From contig JAUIBX010000014.1 of the NCBI GenBank assembly GCA_030427595.1, forward strand, positions 1 through 32,390: a stretch of DNA of 32,390 bases, given 5' to 3'. How positions within the stretch are numbered: the stretch's first letter is position 1; every line of letters begins with the position of its first letter. A program made the translations under genes and the position numbers. Shown piece after piece: positions 20,904 through 28,387 of this stretch. This stretch comes from Bacteriovoracia bacterium. GTDB lineage: Bacteria > Bdellovibrionota > Bacteriovoracia > Bacteriovoracales > Bacteriovoracaceae. The notes beneath the pieces were generated by a model. That model did not search any database. It was not told the origin of the DNA and saw nothing but the letters and a program-made list of their open reading frames with translations.

Positions 20904-21749
20904 CTACTGAAGTTGCTGTCTGTGTTCTTCTGGGATTTCTGGAACTGTAAAGTTCAACTCTGGTTGATCATCTGGCACCTGAGTTCTTTCTCTAAGAATA
21001 AGTTCTTTAGCCAAGGCTAAGTAAGCCTGACTGCCCTTTGATTCAATATCGTAGAGAATGATGGGCTTTCCAAAAGAAGGACACTCTGAAATTTTTACGT
21101 TTCTAGGAATAATTGTTTCAAAGACTTTATCGCCAAAGTGAGTTTTCACTTCCGCTGAAACCTGCTTATGAAGCGAGGTTCGCGCATCAAACATTGTCAG
21201 AAGGATTCCTTCTAAATTTAAAGTTGGATTCAACGATGATCTTACCAAACGAATGGTATTAAGGAGTTGAGCCAGTCCTTCCATAGCGTAGTATTCTGTT
21301 TGAAGAGGAACAATTACTCCTGTACAGGCCGTTAAAGCGTTTACCGCTAAAACATTTAAGCTTGGAAGACAGTCTATAAGGATATAGTCATAGTCCTTAA
21401 TAATTGGCTCAATAGCAGCTTTCAATTTGTGTTCACGAGCGAACTCACTAACAAGTTCAATCTCAGCACCAATGAGGTTTTGATCAGCAGGACATACATC
21501 AAAATGAGGGAGCTCAGTTTGAAAAATACATTCCTTAATCGACTTCTTACCAATGATCGCGTGATAGATATTGCTATCTTCAAATTGCTCTTTATCAAGA
21601 CCTGCACCAACACTGGCATTTCCCTGAGGATCGAGGTCAATTAGTAGAGTCTTTTTCTCAGCTACTGCTAGACACGCTGCAAGATTAATTGCCGTCGTTG
21701 TCTTCCCAACGCCACCCTTTTGGTTGGCAATGGCAATGATTTTAGTCAT
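20904..21749 (-). CDS. parA: Chromosome partitioning ATPase ParA (Soj)
   Basis: 281 residues. A deviant Walker A, KGGVGKTTTAINLAACLA, opens the protein, followed by LIDLDPQGNAS (motif A') and DYILIDCLPSL (Walker B). ParA dimerises with ATP, binds the nucleoid non-specifically and pulls ParB-parS complexes. The N-terminus starts directly with the ATPase domain and has no regulatory HTH, as in chromosomal ParA. It follows rsmG by 38 bp and precedes parB by 18 bp. Confidence 0.98.
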   Translation of the reverse strand: MTKIIAIANQKGGVGKTTTAINLAACLAVAEKKTLLIDLDPQGNASVGAGLDKEQFEDSNIYHAIIGKKSIKECIFQTELPHFDVCPADQNLIGAEIELVSEFAREHKLKAAIEPIIKDYDYILIDCLPSLNVLAVNALTACTGVIVPLQTEYYAMEGLAQLLNTIRLVRSSLNPTLNLEGILLTMFDARTSLHKQVSAEVKTHFGDKVFETIIPRNVKISECPSFGKPIILYDIESKGSQAYLALAKELILRERTQVPDDQPELNFTVPEIPEEHRQQLQ

Positions 21750-21787
21750 TTACGTGCTCCGTTTTGTTGTTGTCGCGATAAGAATTT

Positions 21788-22414
21788 TTAAATAAGTTCG
21801 GTAACTTTGACAAGCTCTTTCTTTGTTCCACGTGGAACACCATCAGAGTGATAAGCGATAAAATAGCGTCCCTCGGTTCCTGACAGACCATAGGGAGCAT
21901 CTAGAACTTTTCTAAAACTTCCTATCTTTTCTGGGACTGGCTCCAATTCTTTAACATTGGGGCCTTTGTAAAAGTAAATCGTAACAGGTGCAGTATTGTT
22001 GACTTTTTTAATGAACTCTTTAATTTTACCAACGGCCTTGAAGCTCATCGAGCATTCCCTATCAAAAAGAACTCCCTCAACTCTTTGATGAAATGTTTTA
22101 ACATTCTCTAGACACAACTCCGTTGCTATGTCCCTAACAGCATCCGCCTTTTTCCTTCTCGCCTCAAAACCAACGAAAGTGGCGGCCGGAAACTTTTTGG
22201 CCAAAGGAAGAAGTGGGAAGCCACCACCAAAGCCAATATCAAAGTGAAGACCCTTTGATACCGATTCGGCAAAAGATTCAAATACATCCGTTGGCAATAG
22301 CGAATCTATAATTTGCTTTTGGTAAAACTCATCTGGAGAATTAATCCGAGTGAGGTTTAAAGAAGCATAGGGACCATTCAGTAAATCTAGGTACTGGTTA
22401 GAAAATTCTTTCAT
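21788..22414 (-). CDS. rsmG: 16S rRNA (guanine-527-N7) methyltransferase RsmG
   Basis: 208 residues from the ATG at 22414, whose A is also the last base of the mnmG TGA stop (TGATG). A TTG one codon upstream is not needed. The fold is a class I methyltransferase with SAM-binding motif HFDIGFGGGFPLLPLA (family: DVGSGAGxPGxPLA) and an upstream LDLLNGPYASLNLTR segment replacing the usual 'NLT' motif. The C-terminal half is less conserved than usual. The codons GVPRGT near the end are encoded by a perfect parS site, so the C-terminus is constrained by DNA as well. Confidence 0.9.
   Translation of the reverse strand: MKEFSNQYLDLLNGPYASLNLTRINSPDEFYQKQIIDSLLPTDVFESFAESVSKGLHFDIGFGGGFPLLPLAKKFPAATFVGFEARRKKADAVRDIATELCLENVKTFHQRVEGVLFDRECSMSFKAVGKIKEFIKKVNNTAPVTIYFYKGPNVKELEPVPEKIGSFRKVLDAPYGLSGTEGRYFIAYHSDGVPRGTKKELVKVTELI
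21824..21839. other. parS site (perfect)
   Basis: TGTTCCACGTGGAACA, a perfect 16-bp palindrome inside the 3' end of rsmG. It matches the conserved bacterial parS consensus (TGTTNCACGTGNAACA). It lies about 75 bp upstream of the parA start and is the probable main ParB loading site near oriC. Confidence 0.95.
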
Positions 22415-24279
22415 CAAAGCCCCGAAGCAACAAAGGTAAGTGTCGCTGGTCTTATACCCTCAATTCTTCTTAGTTGCCCAAAGGTAGAAGGCTTTATCTT
22501 ACTTATCCTTTGCTTGCATTCAAAACTAAGGTTGCTATTTTCCAGGAGAGATTCCCAGTTAATTTTCTTTGCCTCTAGCTTATTGAGAGATTCATTATCT
22601 TGAGCCTCCCTTGCAATATAGCCACTGTATTTAATACTAATAGCGACTGTCTTTAGTACATTGGCAGGGAAGTAAATCCCCTTGCATATTAGAACTTCCT
22701 TCAAGGCTTTAACAGGATCAACAATACTTCTCTGAAGAACTTCTGATAGTGAAGTCTTTTCCTTAAGGCTTCCTAGGTCAAGCTGTCCAAAAAGAGAAAT
22801 ATTCTCTTTAGTGGGTAAAAATTGAGTCTTATGGCAAATTTCCTCTAGATCCTTAGATAGTTGAAGGAATTGATCATTATAGTGGTCAATGGGTTTATTT
22901 AAACCAAGCTGCTTGCGGTAGCTGGCCATTCTCTCAATAGAATTATCTTCTCTTATAAAAAGCCTATTTTCGGACCTGGCAGTAAATAATCTATAAGGCT
23001 CATCTCTTTCATTTGTAACCAGATCCTCGATCATTACGCCTATATAACTCACTCTTCTATCCAGAATGAGGGGATTTCTTTGTAAAACCGCTAAGGCCGC
23101 ATTAACTCCTGCAATATAACCCTGTCCACCCGCTTCTTCATAGCCAGAGGTGCCGCAAACTTGACCAGCAAAATAGAGCCCCGTCACCTCTCTGTGCTCC
23201 ATCGTCTGATAAAGTCTTAGCGTATTAACGACATCATATTCGACAGCATAACCGTAAACAGCTATCTCTGCCTGTTCTAGACCAGGAATTTTTTGAAGAA
23301 ACTCGAGCTGAACATCTTTAGGTAAAGATGTTGAGATACCATTGGGGTAAAAAGTATCGATATCTAGCCCCTCAGGCTCTACAAATACATGATGAGTATT
23401 TCTATCTAGGTAGCGAAAAGCCTTGTCTTCAATGCTTGGACAATATCTAGGGCCGATTCCTTTAATTTGACCATTAAATATTGGGCTTTTTTCTCTATTT
23501 TCTCTAATTATAGACAGAGCATCTTCATTTGTTCGCGTTAGATAGCATGACACCTGTTTGCTTTTTCGAGCCTGATCAGAATTTTCCCAATGAAAGTTTT
23601 CCGCCCTATCGTCACTTGGCTGCTCTTCCATTTTTGAAAAATCTATTGAATGTCTTAAGATCCTAGGTGGAGTCCCCGTTTTAAACCTAGCCTTTAATGT
23701 CTCTATTCCCGAGAAAAGGTTTTCTAAAGATTCCGATGGGCTTTGACCAACACGGCCCCCATCAACTACCTCGGGACCAGTGTGAAGCTTACCACCCAAG
23801 AAGGTTCCAGTGGTCACAACCAGCTTTTTGGTGCGATAAACAGACCTTTCCCCAACAAGATTAAAAAGGTCATTTGAATCTTTAAAAACCCTATCTACCT
23901 TGTCACGAATGACTTCAATTGATGATTTTTCTATTTCTTCTTCGGCGACTTTTGAATAAAGCTCTTTATCAATCTGGACTCGGGTGGATTGAACTGCGTA
24001 GCCCTTACTTTCGTTTAGAATTCTATATTGGATACCGGACCTATCTGCCAGCTTTCCCATCAAGCCACCAAGAGCATCGAGCTCTCTAACAACCTGGCCC
24101 TTCCCAACACCACCAACGGCAGGATTACAGGGAGCAGAACCAAGCCCCACCCCGGGAAGAGAAACAATACCTACTTTTAAATCAAACTGGTGAGAGATCC
24201 ATGCAGCCTCAAGCCCTGCATGGCCACCGCCCATAACTAAAATATCAAAGATTTTTTCAGATTGTTCCACGTAGAACAT
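22414..24279 (-). CDS. mnmG: tRNA uridine-5-carboxymethylaminomethyl modification enzyme MnmG (GidA)
   Basis: FAD protein that with MnmE makes cmnm5U34 in tRNAs. 621 residues, normal length. N-terminal FAD motif VMGGGHAGLEAAW, then AIGGxGKGQ-like NPAVGGVGKGQVVRE, ALGGLMGKLADRSGIQ, the RCPSIE-like YCPSIEDK, EVEYDVV-like VEYDVVNTL, AGQVCGTSGYEEAGGQG and the C-terminal helical MnmE-binding region with YSGYI. The ATG overlaps a parS-like site (24263-24278), which fixes the first six codons. It is separated by 53 bp from mnmE and overlaps rsmG by one base. Confidence 0.97.
   Translation of the reverse strand: MFYVEQSEKIFDILVMGGGHAGLEAAWISHQFDLKVGIVSLPGVGLGSAPCNPAVGGVGKGQVVRELDALGGLMGKLADRSGIQYRILNESKGYAVQSTRVQIDKELYSKVAEEEIEKSSIEVIRDKVDRVFKDSNDLFNLVGERSVYRTKKLVVTTGTFLGGKLHTGPEVVDGGRVGQSPSESLENLFSGIETLKARFKTGTPPRILRHSIDFSKMEEQPSDDRAENFHWENSDQARKSKQVSCYLTRTNEDALSIIRENREKSPIFNGQIKGIGPRYCPSIEDKAFRYLDRNTHHVFVEPEGLDIDTFYPNGISTSLPKDVQLEFLQKIPGLEQAEIAVYGYAVEYDVVNTLRLYQTMEHREVTGLYFAGQVCGTSGYEEAGGQGYIAGVNAALAVLQRNPLILDRRVSYIGVMIEDLVTNERDEPYRLFTARSENRLFIREDNSIERMASYRKQLGLNKPIDHYNDQFLQLSKDLEEICHKTQFLPTKENISLFGQLDLGSLKEKTSLSEVLQRSIVDPVKALKEVLICKGIYFPANVLKTVAISIKYSGYIAREAQDNESLNKLEAKKINWESLLENSNLSFECKQRISKIKPSTFGQLRRIEGIRPATLTFVASGL
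24263..24278. other. parS site (one mismatch) over the mnmG start
   Basis: TGTTCCACGTAGAACA, one base short of a perfect palindrome. It begins at the second base of the mnmG initiation codon and encodes FYVEQ. It is the second parS in the window, 2.4 kb from the first. Confidence 0.85.
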
Positions 24280-24332
24280 TTACAATTAACCAAGCATTTG
24301 TGTCCAGTAAATAACCTAACACACTGTAAATA

Positions 24333-25850
24333 CTACTTTCCTATACAGAAATTACTAAATATATGATCAAGGACTTCCTGGGGACTCACTATACCCACCA
24401 GCGAGTCTAACCGAGCCCCTAACCGATTTACGAGTGAGCTCAAAATAGCTGAATCTCTTATTTTTTTATAAGTGTTTGAAAACTCATTAAAAGCATCGTA
24501 AATAGCTGAAATTTCAATACGATGCCTTTCAATCGCTATAGGATTTCCGCTGAGAATAGCCTCGTAACAACCTGAAATCACATCTTCAAGAATTGGCTCT
24601 TTAGGGGCACCACTCTCTTTTGGTCCTATAGGACCAATATTCCCCTTTGCCCCCATAGGACCACTTAACTTATCTGGTCCTATAGAACCACCATCATCTT
24701 TTGCCCCTCTAGGGCCATTCATCTCACTTGGTCCTATAGGACCACCGAAATAAACTGCCCCCATAGGACCACTTTTAAAGAATGTCTTATTGGGCATAGA
24801 GAGCATTTTTTCTTTAACTTTAGATTCAAAGTCTTCAACATCACTATGGGTGAAGAGAATTCCATCGCATTCTTTAAGAGTTGCTTCGTAGTAATCAAAA
24901 TCAAAAGAGTGAAAGGGATTACAAACAAAGAGCTTATAAAATGCTTTCTTAAAAACATCTAAACTGCGCTCTATCCCCTCTTTTTCAATCTTCTCACCTG
25001 TTTCACGCAAGCCTGCTGTATCTATCAGTTTAAAAGAGCTGCCATTGATGGAAATGTACTCAGAAATATAATCTCTAGTGGTACCGTGAACATCGCTAAC
25101 GATTGCCCTATTCTCGCCAACTAGACGATTAAATAATGTGCTCTTTCCTGCATTGGTTGGACCCACAAGAACAATCGATGGTGAAAGAATTTTTGTTAAG
25201 TCTCCCGAGGTTCTCTTGTGCAGCCCCTCGATCAAATCCTCAAACTCTTTCGTATCCTTTTCGAGCTTGGCCCAAGCTTCCTCCTCCCCAACATCTTCAG
25301 CGAAATCAATGAGAAGCTCAATTGTCGCCTTAATCTCCAGAAATACACCACGTAAGGCACTGTAATCTCGATAAAGATCATTATTAAGCAGTTTAGTTCC
25401 GGCCGAGAGTCCAAAACTAGAATTGGCGTTTAATAGAAGATCGAGACCTTCAACTTGAGTAAGGTTCAACTTTTCATTTTTTAAGGCACGGTATGAGAAC
25501 TCACCAGGCTCAGCTAGCCTAAAATCAAATTTATCGACTAAGTAATCACAAAACCTTTGTAGGATAAGTGGATTTCCATGCAAGTGGAACTCGACAATAT
25601 TTTCACCAGTAAAGCTATGGGGACCTTGGAAGAAAGTGAAAAGACCTTCATCGAGGATTTCTCCACTAGTATTGTAGAAGCGAGAGAAGTACGCTTGGCG
25701 GGCTTCTATTACCCTCTTTGCATTTCCTGTGAGCTCTTTGAGGAAGTCCAGGTTAACAAAGCCACTTACTCTTACAATTCCCAAGGCGCTCTTTTCTTTG
25801 AGACCAGTGGAAATTGCTACAATGGGCTTGTCATCCCCAAAAACGGCCAT
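24333..25850 (-). CDS. mnmE: tRNA modification GTPase MnmE (TrmE) with Gly-Pro repeat insertion
   Basis: 505 residues. N-terminal folate-binding domain (ALGIVRVSG, FTGENIVEFHLHGN, PGEFSYRALKNEKLNL), helical domain, then the G domain at ~225-355: G1 GPTNAGKST (230-238), G2 GTTRD, G3 DTAGLR. The usual G4 NKxD is replaced by THSD (334-337), and the G5 'SA' position reads FFKSG. Residues 360-419 are an insertion of 9-residue units GP[IMR]G[AP] absent from ordinary MnmE. The helical C-terminus resumes with ILEDVISGCYEAI and ends in the conserved FCIGK, with the Cys needed for catalysis. Family length is ~450-460, so the extra ~50 residues are mostly this insertion. It lies 5 bp after yidC. GTPase specificity may be altered. 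Confidence 0.95.
   Translation of the reverse strand: MAVFGDDKPIVAISTGLKEKSALGIVRVSGFVNLDFLKELTGNAKRVIEARQAYFSRFYNTSGEILDEGLFTFFQGPHSFTGENIVEFHLHGNPLILQRFCDYLVDKFDFRLAEPGEFSYRALKNEKLNLTQVEGLDLLLNANSSFGLSAGTKLLNNDLYRDYSALRGVFLEIKATIELLIDFAEDVGEEEAWAKLEKDTKEFEDLIEGLHKRTSGDLTKILSPSIVLVGPTNAGKSTLFNRLVGENRAIVSDVHGTTRDYISEYISINGSSFKLIDTAGLRETGEKIEKEGIERSLDVFKKAFYKLFVCNPFHSFDFDYYEATLKECDGILFTHSDVEDFESKVKEKMLSMPNKTFFKSGPMGAVYFGGPIGPSEMNGPRGAKDDGGSIGPDKLSGPMGAKGNIGPIGPKESGAPKEPILEDVISGCYEAILSGNPIAIERHRIEISAIYDAFNEFSNTYKKIRDSAILSSLVNRLGARLDSLVGIVSPQEVLDHIFSNFCIGK
24612..24773 (-). repeat. Six-unit 27-bp palindrome array in mnmE
   Basis: Cores begin at exactly 27-bp steps on the plus strand: 24621, 24648, 24675, 24702, 24729, 24756. 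Copies at 24621 and 24729 are the perfect palindrome TGGTCCTATAGGACCA; 24675 has one change (TGGTCCTATAGAACCA). The alternate copies at 24648 and 24756 read TGCCCCCATAGGACCA, and 24702 reads TGCCCCTCTAGGGCCA. So units alternate in a 54-bp higher-order repeat. A decayed seventh core in register is at 24594. The 11-bp flanks between cores are all different. In frame it encodes alternating SGPMGA and GGPIGP units. Confidence 0.95.
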
Positions 25851-25855
25851 AGAAC

Positions 25856-27358
25856 TTAATCAACAGTCTTATAGACAAAGAGCTGTTGGAGAATACCAAA
25901 AACAGTTGAAACGAAGATATAGAGGTTTAAGCCTGCGGGAAGATCTTTCATAAAGAAAGTGAAAATAAGTGGCATAAACATCATCATTTTCTGCTGAGTT
26001 GGATCTGCAGTAGTCGAAGGGTTGAGCTTCGTTTGACCAAACATTGCAGCCCCCATAAGCACAGGAAGCACATAGTAAGGGTCTTTTACAGATAGATCAG
26101 TAATCCAGAGCATGAAGGGAGCATTAAGTAACTCAACACTGTTAAAGAGAACTTGATAAAAGGCAAAGAATACTGGCATCTGAAGAATGAGTGGCAAACA
26201 ACCACCCATAGGATTAGCACCATTACGCTTAAAAAGCTCCATGGTTTCTTTTTGCATTCTTTGGGGATCATCTCCGTATTTTTCCTTAACTTTAGCAAGC
26301 TCTGGCTGAAGCTTTTGCATCTTCTTCATGCTCTTAAAACTCTTGTATTGAAGCGGGAAAAGAAGGGTTCTAATTAAAAGCGTAATGAGAATAATCGCTA
26401 GACCGTAGTTAGGAATATACTTATAGAAAAACTGAAGGCCCTTAAGAATAGGAACAGCAATAACCCCAAATACCCCAAAATCAACGCTTAAGTGTAGATT
26501 ACTGCCTAATTTATTAAGATCATCATAGGACTTTTTAGTGAAAATATTAAAGGCCGAAAGCTTCGTAGTAGGCTCTACTATTTTCACCGCCATCGTTTGA
26601 TTTTGGGAAGTCACTGCTGCTACAGCCTTTTCGTCTAAGACAGTGGCAAAAAGATGGTAGTGAAAATCGACTCCAAACCATTGGAGTTTACCATCAAAAG
26701 CCTCTTCATCATCAATATTAAATCTCTCAACTTCTCGAAAATACGAAAGAAATTGGCGAATTTGGCGAGCATCGCCCTCTTTCTTCTCTGACTCGTAAAC
26801 AACAACGTATTGAAAGGGCTGCTGTGAGGTTAAACTCCAACGAAAGAGTCCTGAATCCTCTAGAATGCCATTAAATGAAATGCCGAGGGCCTCATCTCTA
26901 CCAGATACTGTTGCCCCATCGGCCATAAAATTAGCAAGATTAAGAGACGTTCTTTGCCCGTTAGTAATAGCAAATACTTGAAAAGGAATTCTCTCACCAA
27001 TAACCTGGCCAAGGGTATCGTTGGCAAGATCGGACTCATGGCCAAGAATTTTCAAATCAGAGGAAAGAGTAATTCTATTGTCACCCTGAGAAACTGTTTG
27101 CATGGAAATGGCTACATTGTTAGTGGAAGCTGCCGGAGCAGGAACATTCGCATTAAACGCCTGACCAGCTTGATGAGTAGTGCTGGCAGAGCCCTTATTA
27201 TTGACCTGATTGGTTTTAACACCTGAATCTTTAGTTTCAGTCTTTTTGGCTATAGTTGCATCAAAATTTGGCTTAGGAGCAAAGTACGCCTGCCATACAA
27301 AGAGAACTACAGCAGATAGAGTAAGTGCTAAAAATAATCGTTTCTGATCAGACGCCAT
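25856..27358 (-). CDS. yidC: Membrane protein insertase YidC
   Basis: 500 residues. N-terminal membrane helix RLFLALTLSAVVLFVWQAYF, then the periplasmic P1 domain (to about residue 285), then the conserved insertase core with LLIRTLLFPLQYKSFKSMKKMQKLQP and helix-rich MGGCLPLILQMPVFFAFYQVL; the groove Arg is in LIRTLLFP. The C-terminus ends QQLFVYKTVD with no long basic tail. YidC inserts and folds inner-membrane proteins, among them the ATP synthase Fo subunits. It is 2 bp after yidD and 5 bp before mnmE. The jag/khpB gene often found here is absent. Confidence 0.97.
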   Translation of the reverse strand: MASDQKRLFLALTLSAVVLFVWQAYFAPKPNFDATIAKKTETKDSGVKTNQVNNKGSASTTHQAGQAFNANVPAPAASTNNVAISMQTVSQGDNRITLSSDLKILGHESDLANDTLGQVIGERIPFQVFAITNGQRTSLNLANFMADGATVSGRDEALGISFNGILEDSGLFRWSLTSQQPFQYVVVYESEKKEGDARQIRQFLSYFREVERFNIDDEEAFDGKLQWFGVDFHYHLFATVLDEKAVAAVTSQNQTMAVKIVEPTTKLSAFNIFTKKSYDDLNKLGSNLHLSVDFGVFGVIAVPILKGLQFFYKYIPNYGLAIILITLLIRTLLFPLQYKSFKSMKKMQKLQPELAKVKEKYGDDPQRMQKETMELFKRNGANPMGGCLPLILQMPVFFAFYQVLFNSVELLNAPFMLWITDLSVKDPYYVLPVLMGAAMFGQTKLNPSTTADPTQQKMMMFMPLIFTFFMKDLPAGLNLYIFVSTVFGILQQLFVYKTVD

Positions 27359-27360
27359 AT

Positions 27361-27591
27361 TTATTCCTTTATGTCCTTTTTAAAAGGCACAGGATCGTGA
27401 CCACCGGGATGAAATGGGTGACATTTACAAATTCGAGTGCATGAATACCATAGCGCCCTGTGGGCTGGAAAGGATTCAAAACATTGATAGATGTATTGGG
27501 AACATGTTGGATAAAAGCGACAATTAGGACCCAGCAGTGGCGATAAGGCCTTTTGATAAATCCTTATCAAAAATAAGAGAATACTCCTCAC
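27361..27591 (-). CDS. yidD: Membrane protein insertion efficiency factor YidD
   Basis: 76 residues with the full family core: IRIYQKALSPLLGPNCRFYPTCSQY and CHPFHPGGHDPVP, given here in two parts. It is a small amphipathic protein that assists YidC-dependent insertion. The start is GTG at 27591, overlapping the rnpA stop as GTGA, with GGAG a few bases upstream. This rnpA-yidD-yidC order is standard. Confidence 0.95.
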   Translation of the reverse strand: MRSILLFLIRIYQKALSPLLGPNCRFYPTCSQYIYQCFESFPAHRALWYSCTRICKCHPFHPGGHDPVPFKKDIKE

Positions 27592-27953
27592 AAGCGCTCC
27601 CTTATGCGACTCTCGGCTTTAGTCCAACACTTTCTCACTTCGTTTTTGACATTATTTTTGTCGCTCCACATGCCCTTAAGGCGCGGGGAAGCCACAATAA
27701 GAATATCTTGGGGAATTTTCCTAAGATCACTCTCGCGAAAACATTCGCGTAAAATACGCTTCACAATATTTCTTTGAACAGCATTTCCAACCTTTCGGGA
27801 AACACTTAGTCCTAGGCGAGCCGAGGACTCTTCAAGACGGGATTCTTTATAATAAAAACGCAAATAGGGAGTGTTGAGGATCAACGCTCCCTTTCTTAAA
27901 TAATTGAAATCTTGAGAATTAAGGAGTCGCGACTCTTTAGGAAAAGAAGCCAC
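27588..27953 (-). CDS. rnpA: Ribonuclease P protein component RnpA
   Basis: 121 residues. FPKESRLLNSQDF at the N-terminus, then LGLSVSRKVGNAVQRNIVKR, the RNR RNA-binding motif in the form NAVQRNIVKRILREC. It binds the 5' leader of pre-tRNA and the RNase P RNA. The start GTG at 27953 lies 10 bp after the rpmH stop and has no strong ribosome binding site, so it may depend on rpmH translation. It overlaps yidD by 4 bp. Confidence 0.95.
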   Translation of the reverse strand: MASFPKESRLLNSQDFNYLRKGALILNTPYLRFYYKESRLEESSARLGLSVSRKVGNAVQRNIVKRILRECFRESDLRKIPQDILIVASPRLKGMWSDKNNVKNEVRKCWTKAESRIRERL

Positions 27954-27963
27954 TTTCTAAGAA

Positions 27964-28116
27964 TTACTTCGTACCAGTTGATACTGTAAGTCTCTTGCGT
28001 CCCTTCGCTCTTCTAGCATTGATGACTTTTTTGCCACCAGCTGTAGACATGCGCTTTAAAAAGCCATGAACACGTAAACGCTTTCTTCTCTTTGGTTGCC
28101 AAGTTCTTTTGCTCAT
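27964..28116 (-). CDS. rpmH: 50S ribosomal protein L34
   Basis: 50 residues, very basic: [20 protein letters not shown] and then [20 protein letters not shown], which is the standard L34 signature. GAGGAT lies 6 bp upstream of the ATG at 28116. It is the first gene of the leftward run, divergent from dnaA across a 270-bp gap, as in most bacteria. Confidence 0.98.
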   Translation of the reverse strand: MSKRTWQPKRRKRLRVHGFLKRMSTAGGKKVINARRAKGRKRLTVSTGTK

Positions 28117-28278
28117 ATCATCCTCACGGAACTAACTACAATAACACTAACTATTAATTTGTAAGGGCGTAAGCTACAAAATAGAGCTTAAAAAAGCAAT
28201 GGCCAATCGCAAAATACAGGGTGCCAAAACTCCAACATTTTGTAAGAAGAGGTCAGAAAATCTGCGCGCCGCAGGATA

Positions 28279-28307
28279 TTGATTCTTCCCCACCCCTCAT
28301 GTACAAA
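28279..28307 (+). promoter_or_regulatory. Possible dnaA promoter
   Basis: TTGATT and TACAAA with a 17-bp spacer, about 66-80 bp upstream of dnaA in the 270-bp rpmH-dnaA gap. Four of six bases of the -10 match TATAAT. I see no consensus DnaA box in this gap, so autoregulation from here is not apparent. A 5-bp inverted repeat (CTGCG/CGCAG) precedes it. Confidence 0.3.
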
Positions 28308-28387
28308 AATGTCCCGCTCTAAACAGGCATACATTACACACAATTTCTAAGAAGACTTAGCAGGATTCTTAAGTGGAGACGTTAGAA

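Noticed and set aside
24621-24636. mnmE palindrome as a parS or DnaA-box variant
   Set aside because: TGGTCCTATAGGACCA shares neither the CACGTG centre of parS nor TTATNCACA, and true parS and DnaA boxes are present elsewhere in the window.
24594-24773. CRISPR-like reading of the mnmE array
   Set aside because: The period is regular (27 bp), but the repeats are 16 bp with 11-bp flanks, far too short for spacers. The array is in frame in a conserved gene and no cas gene is near.
28262-28274. CTGCGCGCCGCAG inverted repeat as a dnaA-region terminator or operator
   Set aside because: The arms are only 5 bp and no T run follows. A chance GC-rich repeat is as likely.
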